Shown here: one piece after another, positions 23,701-34,389 of the stretch | Layout of the letters: the number at the start of each line of letters is the position of its first letter | Numbering within the stretch: position 1 is the first letter of the stretch | Assembly: GCF_000219625.1 (NCBI RefSeq) | Contig: NC_018215.1 | Span: 124,001 to 188,000, forward strand | DNA from: Zymoseptoria tritici IPO323 | Taxonomy: Eukaryota > Ascomycota > Dothideomycetes > Mycosphaerellales > Mycosphaerellaceae | Direction: 5' to 3' | DNA: 64,000 nt | Notes under the pieces: model-generated | The model's database searches: none | What the model was told of the DNA's origin: nothing | What the model saw: only the letters and a program-made list of their open reading frames with translations | Position numbers and translations under genes: made by a program

Positions 23701-25400
23701 TACTCTATTACGGGCTCGCTTACTAACTATCTATATTACTACCTTCTCGAGGGCTACGGGGATAGGGAAGTTCTTACACTACTAGGCCTTATATGGAATC
23801 GTACGGATCTCTACTAGTAGGGAAACATCCTCGTTAAGGCGACCGACATATAAGAAATCCTAAGTAAGAGACTTCTCTCGTCGGAAGAGACAGGCATAAA
23901 AAAGCTCAAGTTCTTTCGCCTTTAGTTCGATCGTAGTCTTAAAGCTGTTTATGCGTTTAGGGGTAAGTCTCGAACCCTTCTCGATGTCGGAAAACTTAGG
24001 GATAAGGTACTTATTGTCCTAGGGGTACGTGCTCGGTATAAGTTTAGCCTTATTTTTAAGACATCTCTACCGCTAGTTAAAAGTACTACTAGGGGGCTTA
24101 CTACTAGTGTCGTAAATACTACTATTAACGGGTCTAATCTTGTCCGCCTTACGTTTGTATATAGTATATACATTCGGAGCGGATCCTTCCTCCTATTCCG
24201 CTTTACGCTAGAGGTAATCTAACTAGAGAATATCCGCCTACTTAATAAGCAGCGACGCTACTCGAGCTTATAAGGTAGTTTCCTAGACTATATCCGAGGG
24301 ATTAATAGTATATTTTGTCGAAGTAATAGTCCGGAACTCCTCCTAAGCCCTTACTTTATCCTAGGTGCTAAGGAAATGTTTACTAGACCTAGGGTCTAGG
24401 AAAGGTTTCGGGTCGACTTCGACTAGTAGTCTCGTTCCGGACGACTATAAGTAATCCTCCGGATAGTTAAATAATGCTACCGCGTTACCGGGGTGTCGGT
24501 AGCCTACTCGTTTCCCGACTCCTCGGGCTTAGTCGTATAAAATGCCTCGGTCGGACCGTACCTATCTCCGTATCCCTTAACTCTAGTAAAGGTAATCGTT
24601 ATTCTATCCGGTGTCGCGATTATACACTCGAGGGATCCGTCGTCGTAGTTTATAGATCTAAGCCGCACCTGTCTAGTCTATAGTCGGCCGAGAAGGAAAG
24701 GTGTAGTCCGTATAATAAGAAACGACGAGTAGGTAAGAACTCCTATAACCTCGATCGGTACCTACTCTATAATACCTAGGAAATCCGCATAGCTACTAAC
24801 CGTATTTATCTATATTAGCCGGCAGGTGCGTATACTAACACCCGCTCGCTTTACCGTAGACTAGCTTATAATGTTCCCTTTAGATCCCTTGTTAATTATA
24901 GTACGACGCTCCTTATATCGTTTTAGACCGACAATATATTCTACAACGGGCGAGGGTATAATAATATAGTCTCGGTCGTTAAAGGACAATCTCGCGTCCC
25001 TAAGGTCTTCGTATAGGTCCTACATTAGTCTCGGGGGCATCGTAATATATAGCTCCTTAACTATAGGACCGAGGAAAGTAGGGTTATCGTCTTCTATCTC
25101 TTCTACGAACCTATTACGTACATAAAATCTAGAGGGCAGGATATGCTTAGCGGTAGTACTACTAAGTTTAAACTCGACTCGCACCCTATAAGAACGAAGC
25201 GGCTCGTCTATATCGTACTAGTATGCTGTAGTAGCAGTAATGTTGTCCTCCTTAACGATAATCGACAGCCCGGCTTCCTTAGTAGCTATTGCGAAGTCTT
25301 CTTAGTTCCGAGCATAGCGCTTAAGAAGTCCCCTAGCTACGGTAGGCGAGGCAGCGAGAAGCTCCCTAATAGGGATATTAGACGGCTACGCTAGTATCCT
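20800..25400 (-). pseudogene. Element A pol relic (protease, RT, RNase H, integrase)
   Basis: The reverse transcriptase catalytic motif is FLDD (23248-23259), followed by DNIRVKGPR-like residues and then by RNase H and integrase blocks. The integrase core is seen around 21500-21900 (DVVYVDSSG, then RGPKNYGDV, then GLVERRH), and its C-terminal region (KLSFRWKGPYRVISI) around 20950-21150. No chromodomain was recognised. FLDD in place of YLDD and the KGP context set this family apart from B and C and match relic D. Many in-frame TAG codons make it non-functional. Confidence 0.75.
24377..24405. repeat. Palindromic element copy 4
   Basis: TGTTTACTAGAC, 5 bp, GTCTAGGAAAGG. It lies inside the pol reading frame between the protease and RT regions. 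Confidence 0.6.
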
Positions 25401-25449
25401 ATCGAGTAGTACCTTTTCTATATTAAGCCGCTCTCGAAGGTAAATGTCC

Positions 25450-27716
25450 CTTCTCTAAGCACCCTTTCTAGTCGTAGTAGGCTTCTAGTTCTTCTTTTTC
25501 TTTAGTAGCGGGGGGTTAACGAAGCCCTAAGAAGGAGGGGTAGGATCTAGATCTATGCTTCTAGTAGGGTCCTAGGTCTAGCTGTCGTTTACGGACTACG
25601 GCTAGTTACCGGTATCAAATGTACTATTACTAGTAAGAGTGCCCTATGTCGACTACGAGCCTTCTTCGACTACCCTTATATACTCTTCTATATTAGGGAT
25701 CTAGCGGGCATCGATCTTAATAGACACTGTCTTCTTTAGCTTTATAACACGACTAGTATTATTGCTCGGCTTAGCGGCTAGCTCCTTTCCCTTAGTCGTA
25801 CTCGTTGGCCTAGTCGTAGCGTTCGTAGACAGAGAGTTAGTACGGATCTAATTTATATAGGGGGCACGAGGGTCTCGCTTATTAATATATACTACATTAT
25901 TAGGGACCGTACTTCTAGCGACGATGTTGCACTAGTTTCTATTTATGTTCGTCGCTAGTGCGGGTCCTATAGGGGGACCTAAGCCTTAGCCTAGGTAACT
26001 AGGTTAAGCTAGTAACGAGGGTGCAGATTTTAAGGTTAGTAGAACAGGGCTAGGAACAAGTGCCGGGTTAAGAGGTATACTCGGTACACGTGTCCGAGGA
26101 GCAAAGGCAGCTATAGGTAGTTTATAAGCCGGCTAGTACTTCTTAGTATCCTCGAGATTCGTATCGGTAGGCTAAGTAATAGCCCTCCCCTATACTTTCT
26201 CGATAGCGGGAGCTATTATCCGGAGCTTAGGCTAATCCGCCTAGTTCCTAAACTATACCTTTCGTCTGTTAATATTACCTTCTCGTCCGATATACTACTT
26301 CTTTTCGCTGTCGCGGTATGTCTAGCCCGCACTTAGGAGGTAGTTTATGTACTTACATTCTTAAACACTATAACCGGGTTTAAAGTAATAAAAGTATGTA
26401 TACTTAGAGGCTTCCTAGTAGAAGGGGTTCGAGCTACTAGACGACTAATAGGGCACTAGTCTAGGTCTAGCGACATTGTACGAGTAGTACTCGGGAGAAT
26501 TAGGGGTGTTATTAGTATATAGTATAGCTATATAAGACTTTAGAAAGTCTCTAGGTAGATTAACAGCTACACGTACACTTCTCTTAGCTCTCGTACGCTT
26601 AATCTTAGCAATAGTTATCTTAGAAAGCTTTTTAGACAGGTCCTCTATGTCCGGTAGCTTCTCTTTTAGTACGCGTAACGACTAGACTCTATCGTTCGAT
26701 GCATCTAGCTTCGGATACCTCTTCTTAGTCTAGTTAACAAGCTAGCTAGTAACCTGGCTCTTACCCTTGCCGTACAACTCCTAGTAAGCTATGCGGCTTA
26801 TAACGTACTTAAGTGTCGCATCGTATAATAGAGGAAGCTAAGTATAGGAGGCTAGGTTCGAGACGTCTACTTCGAGCTTGTTTATAATTTCCTACCCTAC
26901 CTCGGAGGGCAAGCCTTTAAGGAAGAGGTAGTATCGAGCGACTTCGTTATACTATTTAAGAGGTATCCTTTTCGAGACTGCTTTAAACGTTATAACGTAC
27001 TAGCGCAGGTTATCCTTCTGTCCGGAGACATCCTAGACTCTTTCCTTTACGTATAGTTCTTCGAGGAAAGGGAGGCTTTACTTATATACCTAGCTATTAT
27101 AGCACCGATAGTAGGAAAGAGCCTCTTCCTTAAAAGCTTCGTAGTTTTCGCTGTCGAAGCCTAAAAGACTCTTAAGCTAAGCTCGAACATCCGGCACCGA
27201 GTGTCGAGTAGTAAGTCGGATCCTTTCCCTATTAGGAGTGCGTAATCCTTTAAAGTAAGAATCGAAGAAGTCGGCTATAGTCTAGAAGAAAGTCGACGCA
27301 TCCTTGCCGTTAAAGGATAGAGCACTAGGCTCTCTAGGGAAGGGTACGCGACTACGGTAAGTAGGGGCTCTATTATTATAAGTAGCCGCGGTAAGGGCAG
27401 TAATAAGATCTACGATGTTTATATTAGTAGGCTAGGGAGCGGGAACTATACTATAGGTCGCTATAGTAGTAATCCCTTCGGCTTAAGGGAGAGCCTTATT
27501 AGTCGACCCTTTAGTCGAATTAGTCGCAAAGCGAGCTGCTAGAATCCTATTACTATCGCGGAAGGCGCGAGCATCGGAAGGTGCCTAGATAGGGCTATTA
27601 GTTCCGGAAGCCTCGCCGGTACTTAGGGTATTACAGAGAATCTCCGAGGGAGTATTAAGATAGCTACGACGGGAGGGTCCGTCCGGGCCGTTATTAGGAG
27701 TGTTATTAGAAGACAT
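25450..27716 (-). pseudogene. Element A gag relic
   Basis: The frame starts at an ATG (27716-27714) with residues MSSNNTPNNGPDG and runs left with many TAG/TAA stops. A Gag-like helical region lies around 27000-27350. A CCHC zinc knuckle can be recognised near 26340-26400 as FKPGYSV...ECKYIN, where the first cysteines are now tyrosine (TGC to TAC) and the histidine is tyrosine (CAC to TAC), both RIP-type changes. The left end is approximate because the gag/pol junction is not resolved. Confidence 0.6.
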
Positions 27717-27862
27717 CGTAATAGCGATATATAGCTTAGTGTCGCAAATAGGGAAATAGGAAGTAAGGAGTATAGATACGTGTTCGGAAGGCGTATAGGA
27801 AAAGGTTAGTAAGTCGTCGTCGATACCGGGGCGGCGGGAGTAGGCTATTTAAAGCTCTCGAG

Positions 27863-27891
27863 GGTTTACTAGACTATTAGTCTAGGAAACA
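27863..27891. repeat. Palindromic element copy 5
   Basis: GGTTTACTAGAC, 5 bp, GTCTAGGAAACA, about 150 bp upstream of the gag start of element A. Confidence 0.6.
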
Positions 27892-28138
27892 TTGTTACTA
27901 CTAGTAGTATACTACAGCTAATTATGCCGTTTATATATAGCCTAGGGCTATATTCGATAGTCTCCTTAGTACGGGCAGGGTATAATCGTACGTTCCGGGC
28001 ACGTAGAACGGCTAAGTATCTAGAAACTCGAGAATAAGGCGGGATCGCTTCTCGTGCGGTATAAAAGAGTCTAGGGTAGGTCTAGGGTAGGGGAATAAGG
28101 ACTAGGGATGCGTCTAGGGTCCGTAGCTTAGTATTATT

Positions 28139-28177
28139 TGTTTACTAGACCCTCTTCCTAATTTAGTCTAGGAAACA
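28139..28177. repeat. Palindromic element copy 6
   Basis: TGTTTACTAGAC, 15 bp, GTCTAGGAAACA, in the untranslated leader of element A. Confidence 0.65.
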
Positions 28178-28495
28178 TCGCATCCTCGAAAGGTCGCATC
28201 TCTTAGACTATCCTAGCTAGCTAGAGCCGAGTACTACATATCGCATTCTCGTACCGAGAACCTAGTGTCGGTAGATCTAGGCAGGGCTTATGTGCTCCCT
28301 AGTTCTAGTATAGGGTTCGTAGCGATATTATCTACTATTGCCTCGGAAAGTAATACCGAAGAGCGGTCGGGCGATCGGTACGATAGGGCGACGTTTCTTA
28401 GGGTATTTGCGACGCCTACGCTATAATAGCTAGTTAGTCTCGTTTCTTATAGCTATTCTATCGAGAGCACGGGACAGCTTACGTAACCGAGTATT

Positions 28496-29153
28496 CTCTA
28501 ATGTCTAGCATATCTATTATAGCTACTACGGCGGTCGGTAAAGTTCTCTAGGTACTAGAGGGCTCTTTTTCTACCCTGTTTCTCTTTCCTTTCTTTACGA
28601 GCGCTACGTATAGGGTGTGCTACACGCCTAGCCTACCTGCCTCGGTAGGTAGTCGGGCATAGGAAAAGCTATAGCTGTACGATTTTGGCCCTAAGAGGCT
28701 TGTTTTTACCCTATTTTGTATCCGCTAGAATCGATATTATCTCCGTAGTAGTGTCGCGTTTTAAAGGCGTGCAGCTAAGCTCGGTAGCGTAGTCGCTCGT
28801 ATAGGCGTAGGAGCGATAATCTCTAATGTCTATTATATCTATTATAACTTCTACCGCGACCGGTGCGATATTCTAGGTACTTAAGGGGGCATATTTACTC
28901 GTTCGTCCTTCTTTTCGGAGCATAGAGGGCACTACGGGCCGCCAAACAAGAGATAAAATGCGGTCGCCGTACGCCTAGCCTACCTGCCTCGGTAGGTAGT
29001 CGGGTATAGGAAAAGCTATAGTAGTGCGATTTTGGGCCTAGGAGGCTTCTTTTCGCCCTAAATCGCGCTTATTATAGTCGATATGCTCTCCGCTATAGCG
29101 TCGCGCTTTAAGGGCGTACATCCGAGTCCGGTAGCGCGGTTATATATATTAGT
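28496..29153. repeat. Two ~325 bp tandem units in the 5' leader of element A
   Basis: Units starting at 28496 and 28821 share CTCTAATGTCTA, then CCTAGCCTACCTGCC with GGTAGGTAGTCGGG, then a GCGATTTTGG-like block and a GTAGTGTCGCG-like block in the same order. They lie between the 5' LTR and gag. Confidence 0.6.
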
Positions 29154-29323
29154 GCGAGAGTACTTTATACCGAGCCTCTATACGATGTTAGTGTCCCTTT
29201 TTTATATACTCTTTTGCTCCCTCGGTTTCTTCCTTCTCCTTCTTAGGCTATATCGACGCGCTACTCGGCGTAGGGTATATAGCTCGGTAGGGTATAGGGA
29301 ATGTGTCTATATGTTCGTATATT

Positions 29324-29438
29324 TAGGGTGTATTTAGTAGTAGATCTAGCAATGTATATATAGCGATTTGTGTATTAAGGTAGGGTGTATTCGGTAGTAG
29401 ATCTAGCAATATATATATAGCGATTTATATATTAAGAT
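29324..29438. repeat. 57 bp tandem duplication near the 5' LTR of element A
   Basis: TAGGGTGTAT...GTAGATCTAGCAA occurs at 29324 and again at 29381 with a few substitutions. Confidence 0.6.
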
Positions 29439-29686
29439 ACTTTATATTTTAAACTTAGACTTTAATCTTAGGTACTTAAGCCTACTGCCCTAGCTAAGGG
29501 GCAGAGGTATATCGTAATCCTTTCTTCGAGGGAGGGTATTCGTCGTATGCGTCGTAAGTACTCGTAAGGCGACCGGCGCTATTGTCGAGGTCGTAGCCGC
29601 TCCGTACTTCCGCACTGCTACCTATCCTTTATATATCCTCCTTCTCCGCTTTCGCGAAGGAAGGAGTCTTATATCGTCTACTAAAA

Positions 29687-29986
29687 TGTAAGGGGGGAAC
29701 TTCTAAAGGTTCCGATCTCCCGCGGATAGTAGTAGTACGGACGTACGGGGTAGTATAGGGGGCAAAAAGGTCGGTAAACTATACAATTAGAGTAAAAGGT
29801 AGGGGGGCAAAAGAGGTAGTATTAAGTGCTCTATACTATTGGGCCTTATGTACGTGTCGAAGGTCCTTCCGGAGGTGCTAGTAGTCGGTGTCCTAATCCG
29901 TAGGTGTCTTCTATAATCCCCCGACCTATACACGAAGCTAAAGCTAGATACAGACTATACGTAACAGTGCGATATTCCCTACTATA
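29687..29986 (-). repeat. LTR of element A (5' LTR)
   Basis: 300 bp partner of 900-1199. It differs by scattered C/T and G/A transitions. Confidence 0.9.
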
Positions 29987-30180
29987 GTAGAAGGTTAATC
30001 TTACTCGGAATTAGCTAGTTGTTTAGTAGATGCTATAAGTAAGGGTTAGTTAGCTAGCACTATGTTTATAGCTACCTCGCGTAAGAGGTGTTGTTATAAT
30101 TAACGCGTATATATACTACTATAGCTTCTTAGTCTTCTCGTTTTATAGCTTCTTAGTCGTCTTAATTTATAGCTTCTTAA

Positions 30181-31526
30181 GCCGGTAACATAGCTATTAA
30201 TCCTTCGCTCTCGGATGCACTATTTACGTAGTTAGAATAGCCTCTATTACCTACCCCCTCTATGTTTAAGACACCTGCTCTACCTTCTCGAATAATAGCT
30301 CTAACGCTATTACGAACGCTATTACGAACGCCTTCGCTAGCCTTATAGGCTATAAGATCCTTATCGGTATTGTCTAGTATTAAGGGGAATAAGGGATATA
30401 AGGGATATAAGGGAACGCCGGAAGGTACACCGGCGCTAGGTATAGAGCCGCGATTCGTATAGGAAGATAAGGAGATTAAGGCCTTAATAAACGAGGTAAA
30501 TAAGTAGTATAAGGCCGGCATACGTACTAATAGTAGTATTAAACTATAAGTATATCTATTTATAGTAGAGGCGGTAAAAGCTATTGCTCCGGTTAGTAGG
30601 CATAGGTTCTTTACCTTGTCGCCGTATATAACTAAGTATCGAGGCTTAAAGTAAGACTAGAAGATATAGAATAAGCTCTACAACTTATTAGGGTAGAACA
30701 AAGATCCGGTAACTAGCTGCCCTTATATAGCGCCGGAGGTTATAAAGGCCTATTAGGTAGCGTATAAGGGCTCGAAGAAGTTTATAACGAAGCGATTATA
30801 GTTCGAGGCTACACTAGATTAGTTATTTGCTAGTACTACTACTACCGGGGTTTATACTTAGAGTATTAACTCCGTTGTTAGTAGAAGCGGCGACATAAGT
30901 ATAACGTAGGACGAGTCTTAAGGCGCCGTAGAATAAACTACTAATCGTCGCCGAGAGGCTAGTAAGCTAGCGAAGGCTAATAAGAGGCTTAAGGCGTCTT
31001 TAGCCTCCGACAAGTTATCTAGTCGCTTTAACTCTCTCGTCGATGCTATTCTACTTACCGGCGAGCGCTTAGTATAGCCTATAGCCGAGGATTCTATTAA
31101 GAGATTCGTATAGTCGAAGTCGAAGGTAGTCGAGGGGCTAAATGTTTAGTAGCGCTCTATAATCGTAAAGGAGATAATAAGGTAGGGCATAGACGGCGTA
31201 TAGTTACCGGCGATCGAGGAGGTTTAGAAGGAGGCTATAGTTAAAGGCGTAGTTAAAGAGTTAAAGGAAGAACGGTCGTTTAGAAGAGCTAGATTAAGGA
31301 AGAAATCGAGTAAGTCTATAGGAAGTAAGGTCGGTAATAACTTAGCCGGTAGTAATTAGAATAAGTGCTAAGGATTCGGGAGTCTAGCGTTAAAGTTGTC
31401 CTTCGAATCCGCTAAGAATGCGGTATAGCCCTATATTTAGTAGTAGTTTATACTAAAACTAATGCTAAGAACATTTCTAATAGACTCGTACTATAAGAAC
31501 GTCCCGATTGTTAAGCATCGGCTATA
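30181..31526 (+). pseudogene. Harbinger-associated Myb/SANT-like protein relic
   Basis: One plus-strand frame with TAG/TAA interruptions and an apparent start codon ATA (ATG by G-to-A). A mid-protein block KLYNLLG, NKDPVTSCPYIAPEVIKAY, AYKGSKKFITKRL, FEATLDQLF-like resembles the Myb/SANT-like DNA-binding domain that accompanies PIF/Harbinger transposases in fungi. The C-terminal half is lysine/arginine-rich and helical. It would bind transposon ends and recruit the transposase. It converges on the transposase with about 30 bp between stops. Family assignment is from memory of such proteins. Confidence 0.55.
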
Positions 31527-31556
31527 AACCGGTGCCCGTACCGTAAAATTCGTTAA

Positions 31557-32820
31557 TTATACCGTAGATTCGTCCTTATCGCTATTAATACTACTACTCT
31601 CTTTTAACGCCTCCTTCTCTATTAAGTGCTCTTAATATAATACCTACATGTCCTCCGCTATCGCCTCGCGCCGTAATACTATCGAATTCTTTACCTCTCG
31701 ACTCTCCTTAGCCTTAGTAACCTCGTCGTCGAACGGCCGCTAGTTCGTATCGTCTTCTACTAGCTCTACGCGCGGCATACTAGTACTAAAGTCTATAAGG
31801 ATATTATAAAGAGCTACATAGGTATATACTAACTATACCTACGTCGCGATATCGAACGGTAGAGTAGTCTCGAATATCCTAAAGCGCCTCTTAAGGACAC
31901 TAAAAGCCCTCTTAATAATATTACGTAGCGACGAGTACCGGAGATTAAACAACTCCTTCGCGTTCTACGGCTTTATACTAACTAGATACTACTCTCTTAG
32001 ATAATAGCGTACACCGCGATATAGTACGAGAGTTATTAGTATATTCGAGTAACCGGCATCTACGAGGTAATAATACCCTTCCGGCGCGGTAAAGCTATAT
32101 ATTAAACGAGCACTAGTAAGCACTCGACTATCGTAAGTAGAGCCTTCCTATCTAGCTAATATAAACGTAAACCTTATTCTAAAGTCTACTACTACTAATA
32201 TGTTCTACGATAGTATCCCCTTCCGATTCCGCTATAGTGCTTACTTACTACGTACGTATACGAAGATATAAGAGCCGTCGAGCGCTCTAACGTACTTGTT
32301 AAAGGCTAGCTAGTATTTGTATCCCTTACTCTTAAGCTCCTTATAGTCTATAGCCTACGCCGGCCTTACAACCTACTAATAGATATAATAGATAGCTTCT
32401 AGCACTTTATAGAATACTATACCGACCGTCGTTAGTAAATAGTAGAAGTCCTCTAAGGAGTCGCGGTATCGATCGTTATACGCTATAACGTAAAGGAACA
32501 TAATTAGCTTCTCTTACTAGTTAATTAACCTATACTTAATAGTTATATAAGGCTCTACGAGTCTATATAACCGATTAAAGGTACGCTAGCTAAACCGCGT
32601 ATATCGATATAATCGCTTGTTGTTAAGGAGTAGCCTATACATAAAGGCTCGTCCTTTATCGCTGTCCTTATATATTAACCGTACACCGGCTAATATAGAG
32701 TTAGTATAGTTCGAGAGCAGTACTACTATAATACTAGCCGCTATAACGACTCGATTCTACGTAATACGCTTCTGCTCGTCGGCTATAGTAAGGATAATAA
32801 TAAGGAAGTCGTATATTTAC
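31557..32820 (-). pseudogene. PIF/Harbinger DDE transposase relic (HARBI1-like)
   Basis: The minus-strand frame contains VRALDGSYIFVYV, then RNRKGILS, VVVDFRIRFTFI, GYYYLVDAGYSN, YRGVRYYLRE, NAKELFNLRYSSLRN and FSVLKRRFRI. These are the ordered blocks of DDE_Tnp_4 transposases: first Asp in ALDG, second in LVDAGYSN. The third acidic residue, normally in an IERVFGVLK-like segment, is lysine here (IKRAFSVLK), a GAG-to-AAG change that fits RIP. About 15 TAG codons make it inactive. Length of about 420 codons is normal for the family. Confidence 0.75.
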
Positions 32821-32985
32821 GCGCGCGTAACGCGACTTACTTACGTTACTATAAGCCCTAGGGCTTATGTTAATATAAGCGACTTCTTAATTAACGCTAT
32901 ACCTTATAGAGTCTATTGCCGGCTCCCTATGTACTTGCAAACCTTGCTTTCACTTACGCGTAATTAAGAGGTTACTCTACTTACA

Positions 32986-33003
32986 ATCTACCGGACAATA
33001 GTG
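32986..33003 (-). repeat. Subterminal copy of the TIR core
   Basis: On the minus strand this reads GTCCGGTAGAT again, followed by a similar GTAAGTAGA stretch. The segment GGCAATAGACTC is also shared between 866-877 and 32909-32920 (inverted). This is either a repeated transposase-binding site or the trace of an older end. Confidence 0.55.
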
Positions 33004-33032
33004 TAATTTAGAGCCAAAATTGGATTACGTCA

Positions 33033-33071
33033 AAGCGTTCACGCCACTCAACTCATCTACCGGACTGGCCC
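33033..33071 (-). repeat. Right terminal inverted repeat of Harbinger element (undamaged)
   Basis: Reverse complement of the left repeat, keeping CA and TG dinucleotides. A second TIR-like copy lies about 75 bp further in, at 32986-33003. Confidence 0.75.
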
Positions 33072-34048
33072 TCATACAGCCCTGCCACGTTCCAGGAGCC
33101 GCCCTTCTGGATACAGGAATCAAATCCATCGTCAAGGATCGTGCGGATACCTCTGCTTGAGTGAGTCGCGCTATTTTACCCCCTGACTTGGCACGGAAAT
33201 GTCAGTATTACCCTCAAGGTCGGGCACCACTTCTTGCTTCGGGCAGCAAATCCGTACGTGACGAACGCAGTTCTACGCCATGGCTCGGAAATTCTACATG
33301 GAGCGGACAGACAGGATGTGGCATTGTCTATGGACTGCTGGGCGTTGGTAATGATCATCAGGGAGATGTCAATGCGCACAGCAACAGTACATCATATCCG
33401 ACGACGATCGCATGCAGGTTCAGCTGCAAATACAAGCTCGGCAGGCCAGTCAGTACCTGATTTCCGGATACAGACGTTGGCAGCCTGCCGCAGAAACAGT
33501 CCGGAGATTTGCGTGTAATCCCAGCAGAGCAGCGGCTCTCTGATGTCTATTGCGGCACGGACAGAGTGCCGAGCCTACATCGGCAATGGACATCTCTACC
33601 CGGTCAATAGCGACTTACCCGAGCGGCATTGGACACTGACAGGACTTTGGAAGTGGAATCGATCGCCATCTTTGGGTAGGTATCACGAAACTCCCGCTGC
33701 GCCTTCGCACCCTGGTGAATGCGGAGAAAAGTCCGATGGCGCGATCATGACCGCTTACCGTCAAACGTCCATCAATGTTCACAATATGCGCGATATTACG
33801 TGTCGTGTTCGGCCTGATGGTACAGAAGTCCTTATGCGTACAGGAAGTCGATGCAACAGGAAATACGGCTGGAGCCGATTACCCCCTTTGGTCTCTTTGT
33901 CCATCTTGGTCCAGGATACCTCGAATCCATCTTGGTTCGCCATGCCAGTTGCACTGCCGCTACACTGCCATTGCGGCAGAATGTCTGGTCTGAGCGATCA
34001 TCAATGTGTCTGCTCCGCTCCGCCATGAGTGTCATACGCAAAAGCAGA
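33072..34048. other. Undamaged sequence with no supported gene
   Basis: Base composition is balanced and CA/TG dinucleotides are normal. Several overlapping frames of 60-160 codons are open on both strands, but none shows a domain, a signal peptide, intron signals or consistent frame. It may be a decayed gene. Confidence 0.4.
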
Positions 34049-34056
34049 TATATAAA
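34049..34056 (+). promoter_or_regulatory. TATA box of small secreted protein gene
   Basis: TATATAAA, 147 bp upstream of the ATG at 34203, followed by a CA-rich leader (runs of CAACA and ACCATCAACC) typical of strongly expressed fungal genes. Confidence 0.55.
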
Positions 34057-34202
34057 CGCCCAACCTGTCCACCGTACAACTTTCTTTCCACATCCAAACC
34101 AAACAACAGCAAAGCAGCAAAAACAAAATCATCAACACATTCACGACCATCAACCTCTTTCAACACCACATCCTCCATTTCTACGACCCATTCAACGAAA
34201 AC

Positions 34203-34389
34203 ATGAACTTCTCAATCATCTTCGCATCGGCTCTCCTTGCTCTCTGCGCTTCGGCAAACCCACTGCCAAATTACTGCCAGGACCACTGCGAAGGCACCGT
34301 GTTCCCTTGTTCCGAGGTACGATCCTCTCGACCGTGCAGAAATGAGACGTGTACTGACTTTGCGTGAACAGTGCCCTCCTAGTCGTTAA
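34203..34389 (+). CDS. Small secreted cysteine-rich peptide (effector-like), two exons
   Basis: Exons 34203-34316 and 34372-34389 encode 43 residues. Residues 1-18 are a clear signal peptide (MNFSIIFASALLALCASA), leaving a 25-residue mature part with cysteines at 25, 29, 36 and 39. The 55 bp intron has a GTACGA donor, a TACTGAC branch site and an AACAG acceptor. If unspliced, the frame ends 16 codons further with different cysteines. The start has a clear upstream TATA box. The gene lies about 1.1 kb from the end of a large transposon nest, a common setting for plant-pathogen effectors. No family is recognised, and it could instead be a secreted pheromone-like or antimicrobial peptide. Confidence 0.6.

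Larger units (their letters stand above)
900..29986 (-). mobile_element. Gypsy (Ty3) LTR retrotransposon A, interrupted by element B
   Basis: Two 300 bp direct repeats (900-1199 and 29687-29986) bound the element. Both start TGTAAGG or its TG-to-TA form and end TACA/TATA, and the differences I saw are transitions. GTAG flanks both outer ends (896-899 and 29987-29990). The polypurine tract beside the LTR at 1199 lies on the minus strand, so the element runs right to left: 5' LTR, leader with tandem repeats, gag, pol with an FLDD reverse transcriptase, a repeat-rich spacer, a large third ORF, 3' LTR. Without element B it is about 13.7 kb, long for a fungal Gypsy element. Every ORF carries many TAG/TAA stops. 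Confidence 0.85.
814..33071. mobile_element. PIF/Harbinger-type DNA transposon, split by nested Gypsy element A
   Basis: The left end at 814 and the reverse complement of the right end at 33071 both begin GGGCCAGTCCGGTAGAT and stay similar for about 39 bp. Most mismatches are TG-to-TA changes on the RIP-damaged left side. The flanking triplets are TTA (811-813) and TCA (33072-33074), compatible with a 3 bp target duplication in which the left copy was mutated. Inside, apart from element A, are two converging ORF relics: a Myb/SANT-like protein (plus) and a HARBI1-like DDE transposase (minus), the usual two-gene content of this superfamily. Without element A the transposon is about 3.2 kb. Confidence 0.75.

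Noticed and set aside
30177..30521. Minus-strand frame of 114 codons
   Set aside because: It is the complement of the Myb/SANT-like relic frame, which continues far beyond it on the plus strand.
32986..33003. Inner GTCCGGTAGAT copy as the true right end of the Harbinger element
   Set aside because: The outer copy at 33055-33071 matches the left end over a longer stretch, including GGGCCA, and is next to a compatible 3 bp duplication.
33161..34345. Overlapping frames of up to 164 codons on both strands
   Set aside because: No domain, codon pattern, intron or start context favours any of them, and one overlaps the promoter and coding part of the small secreted peptide.
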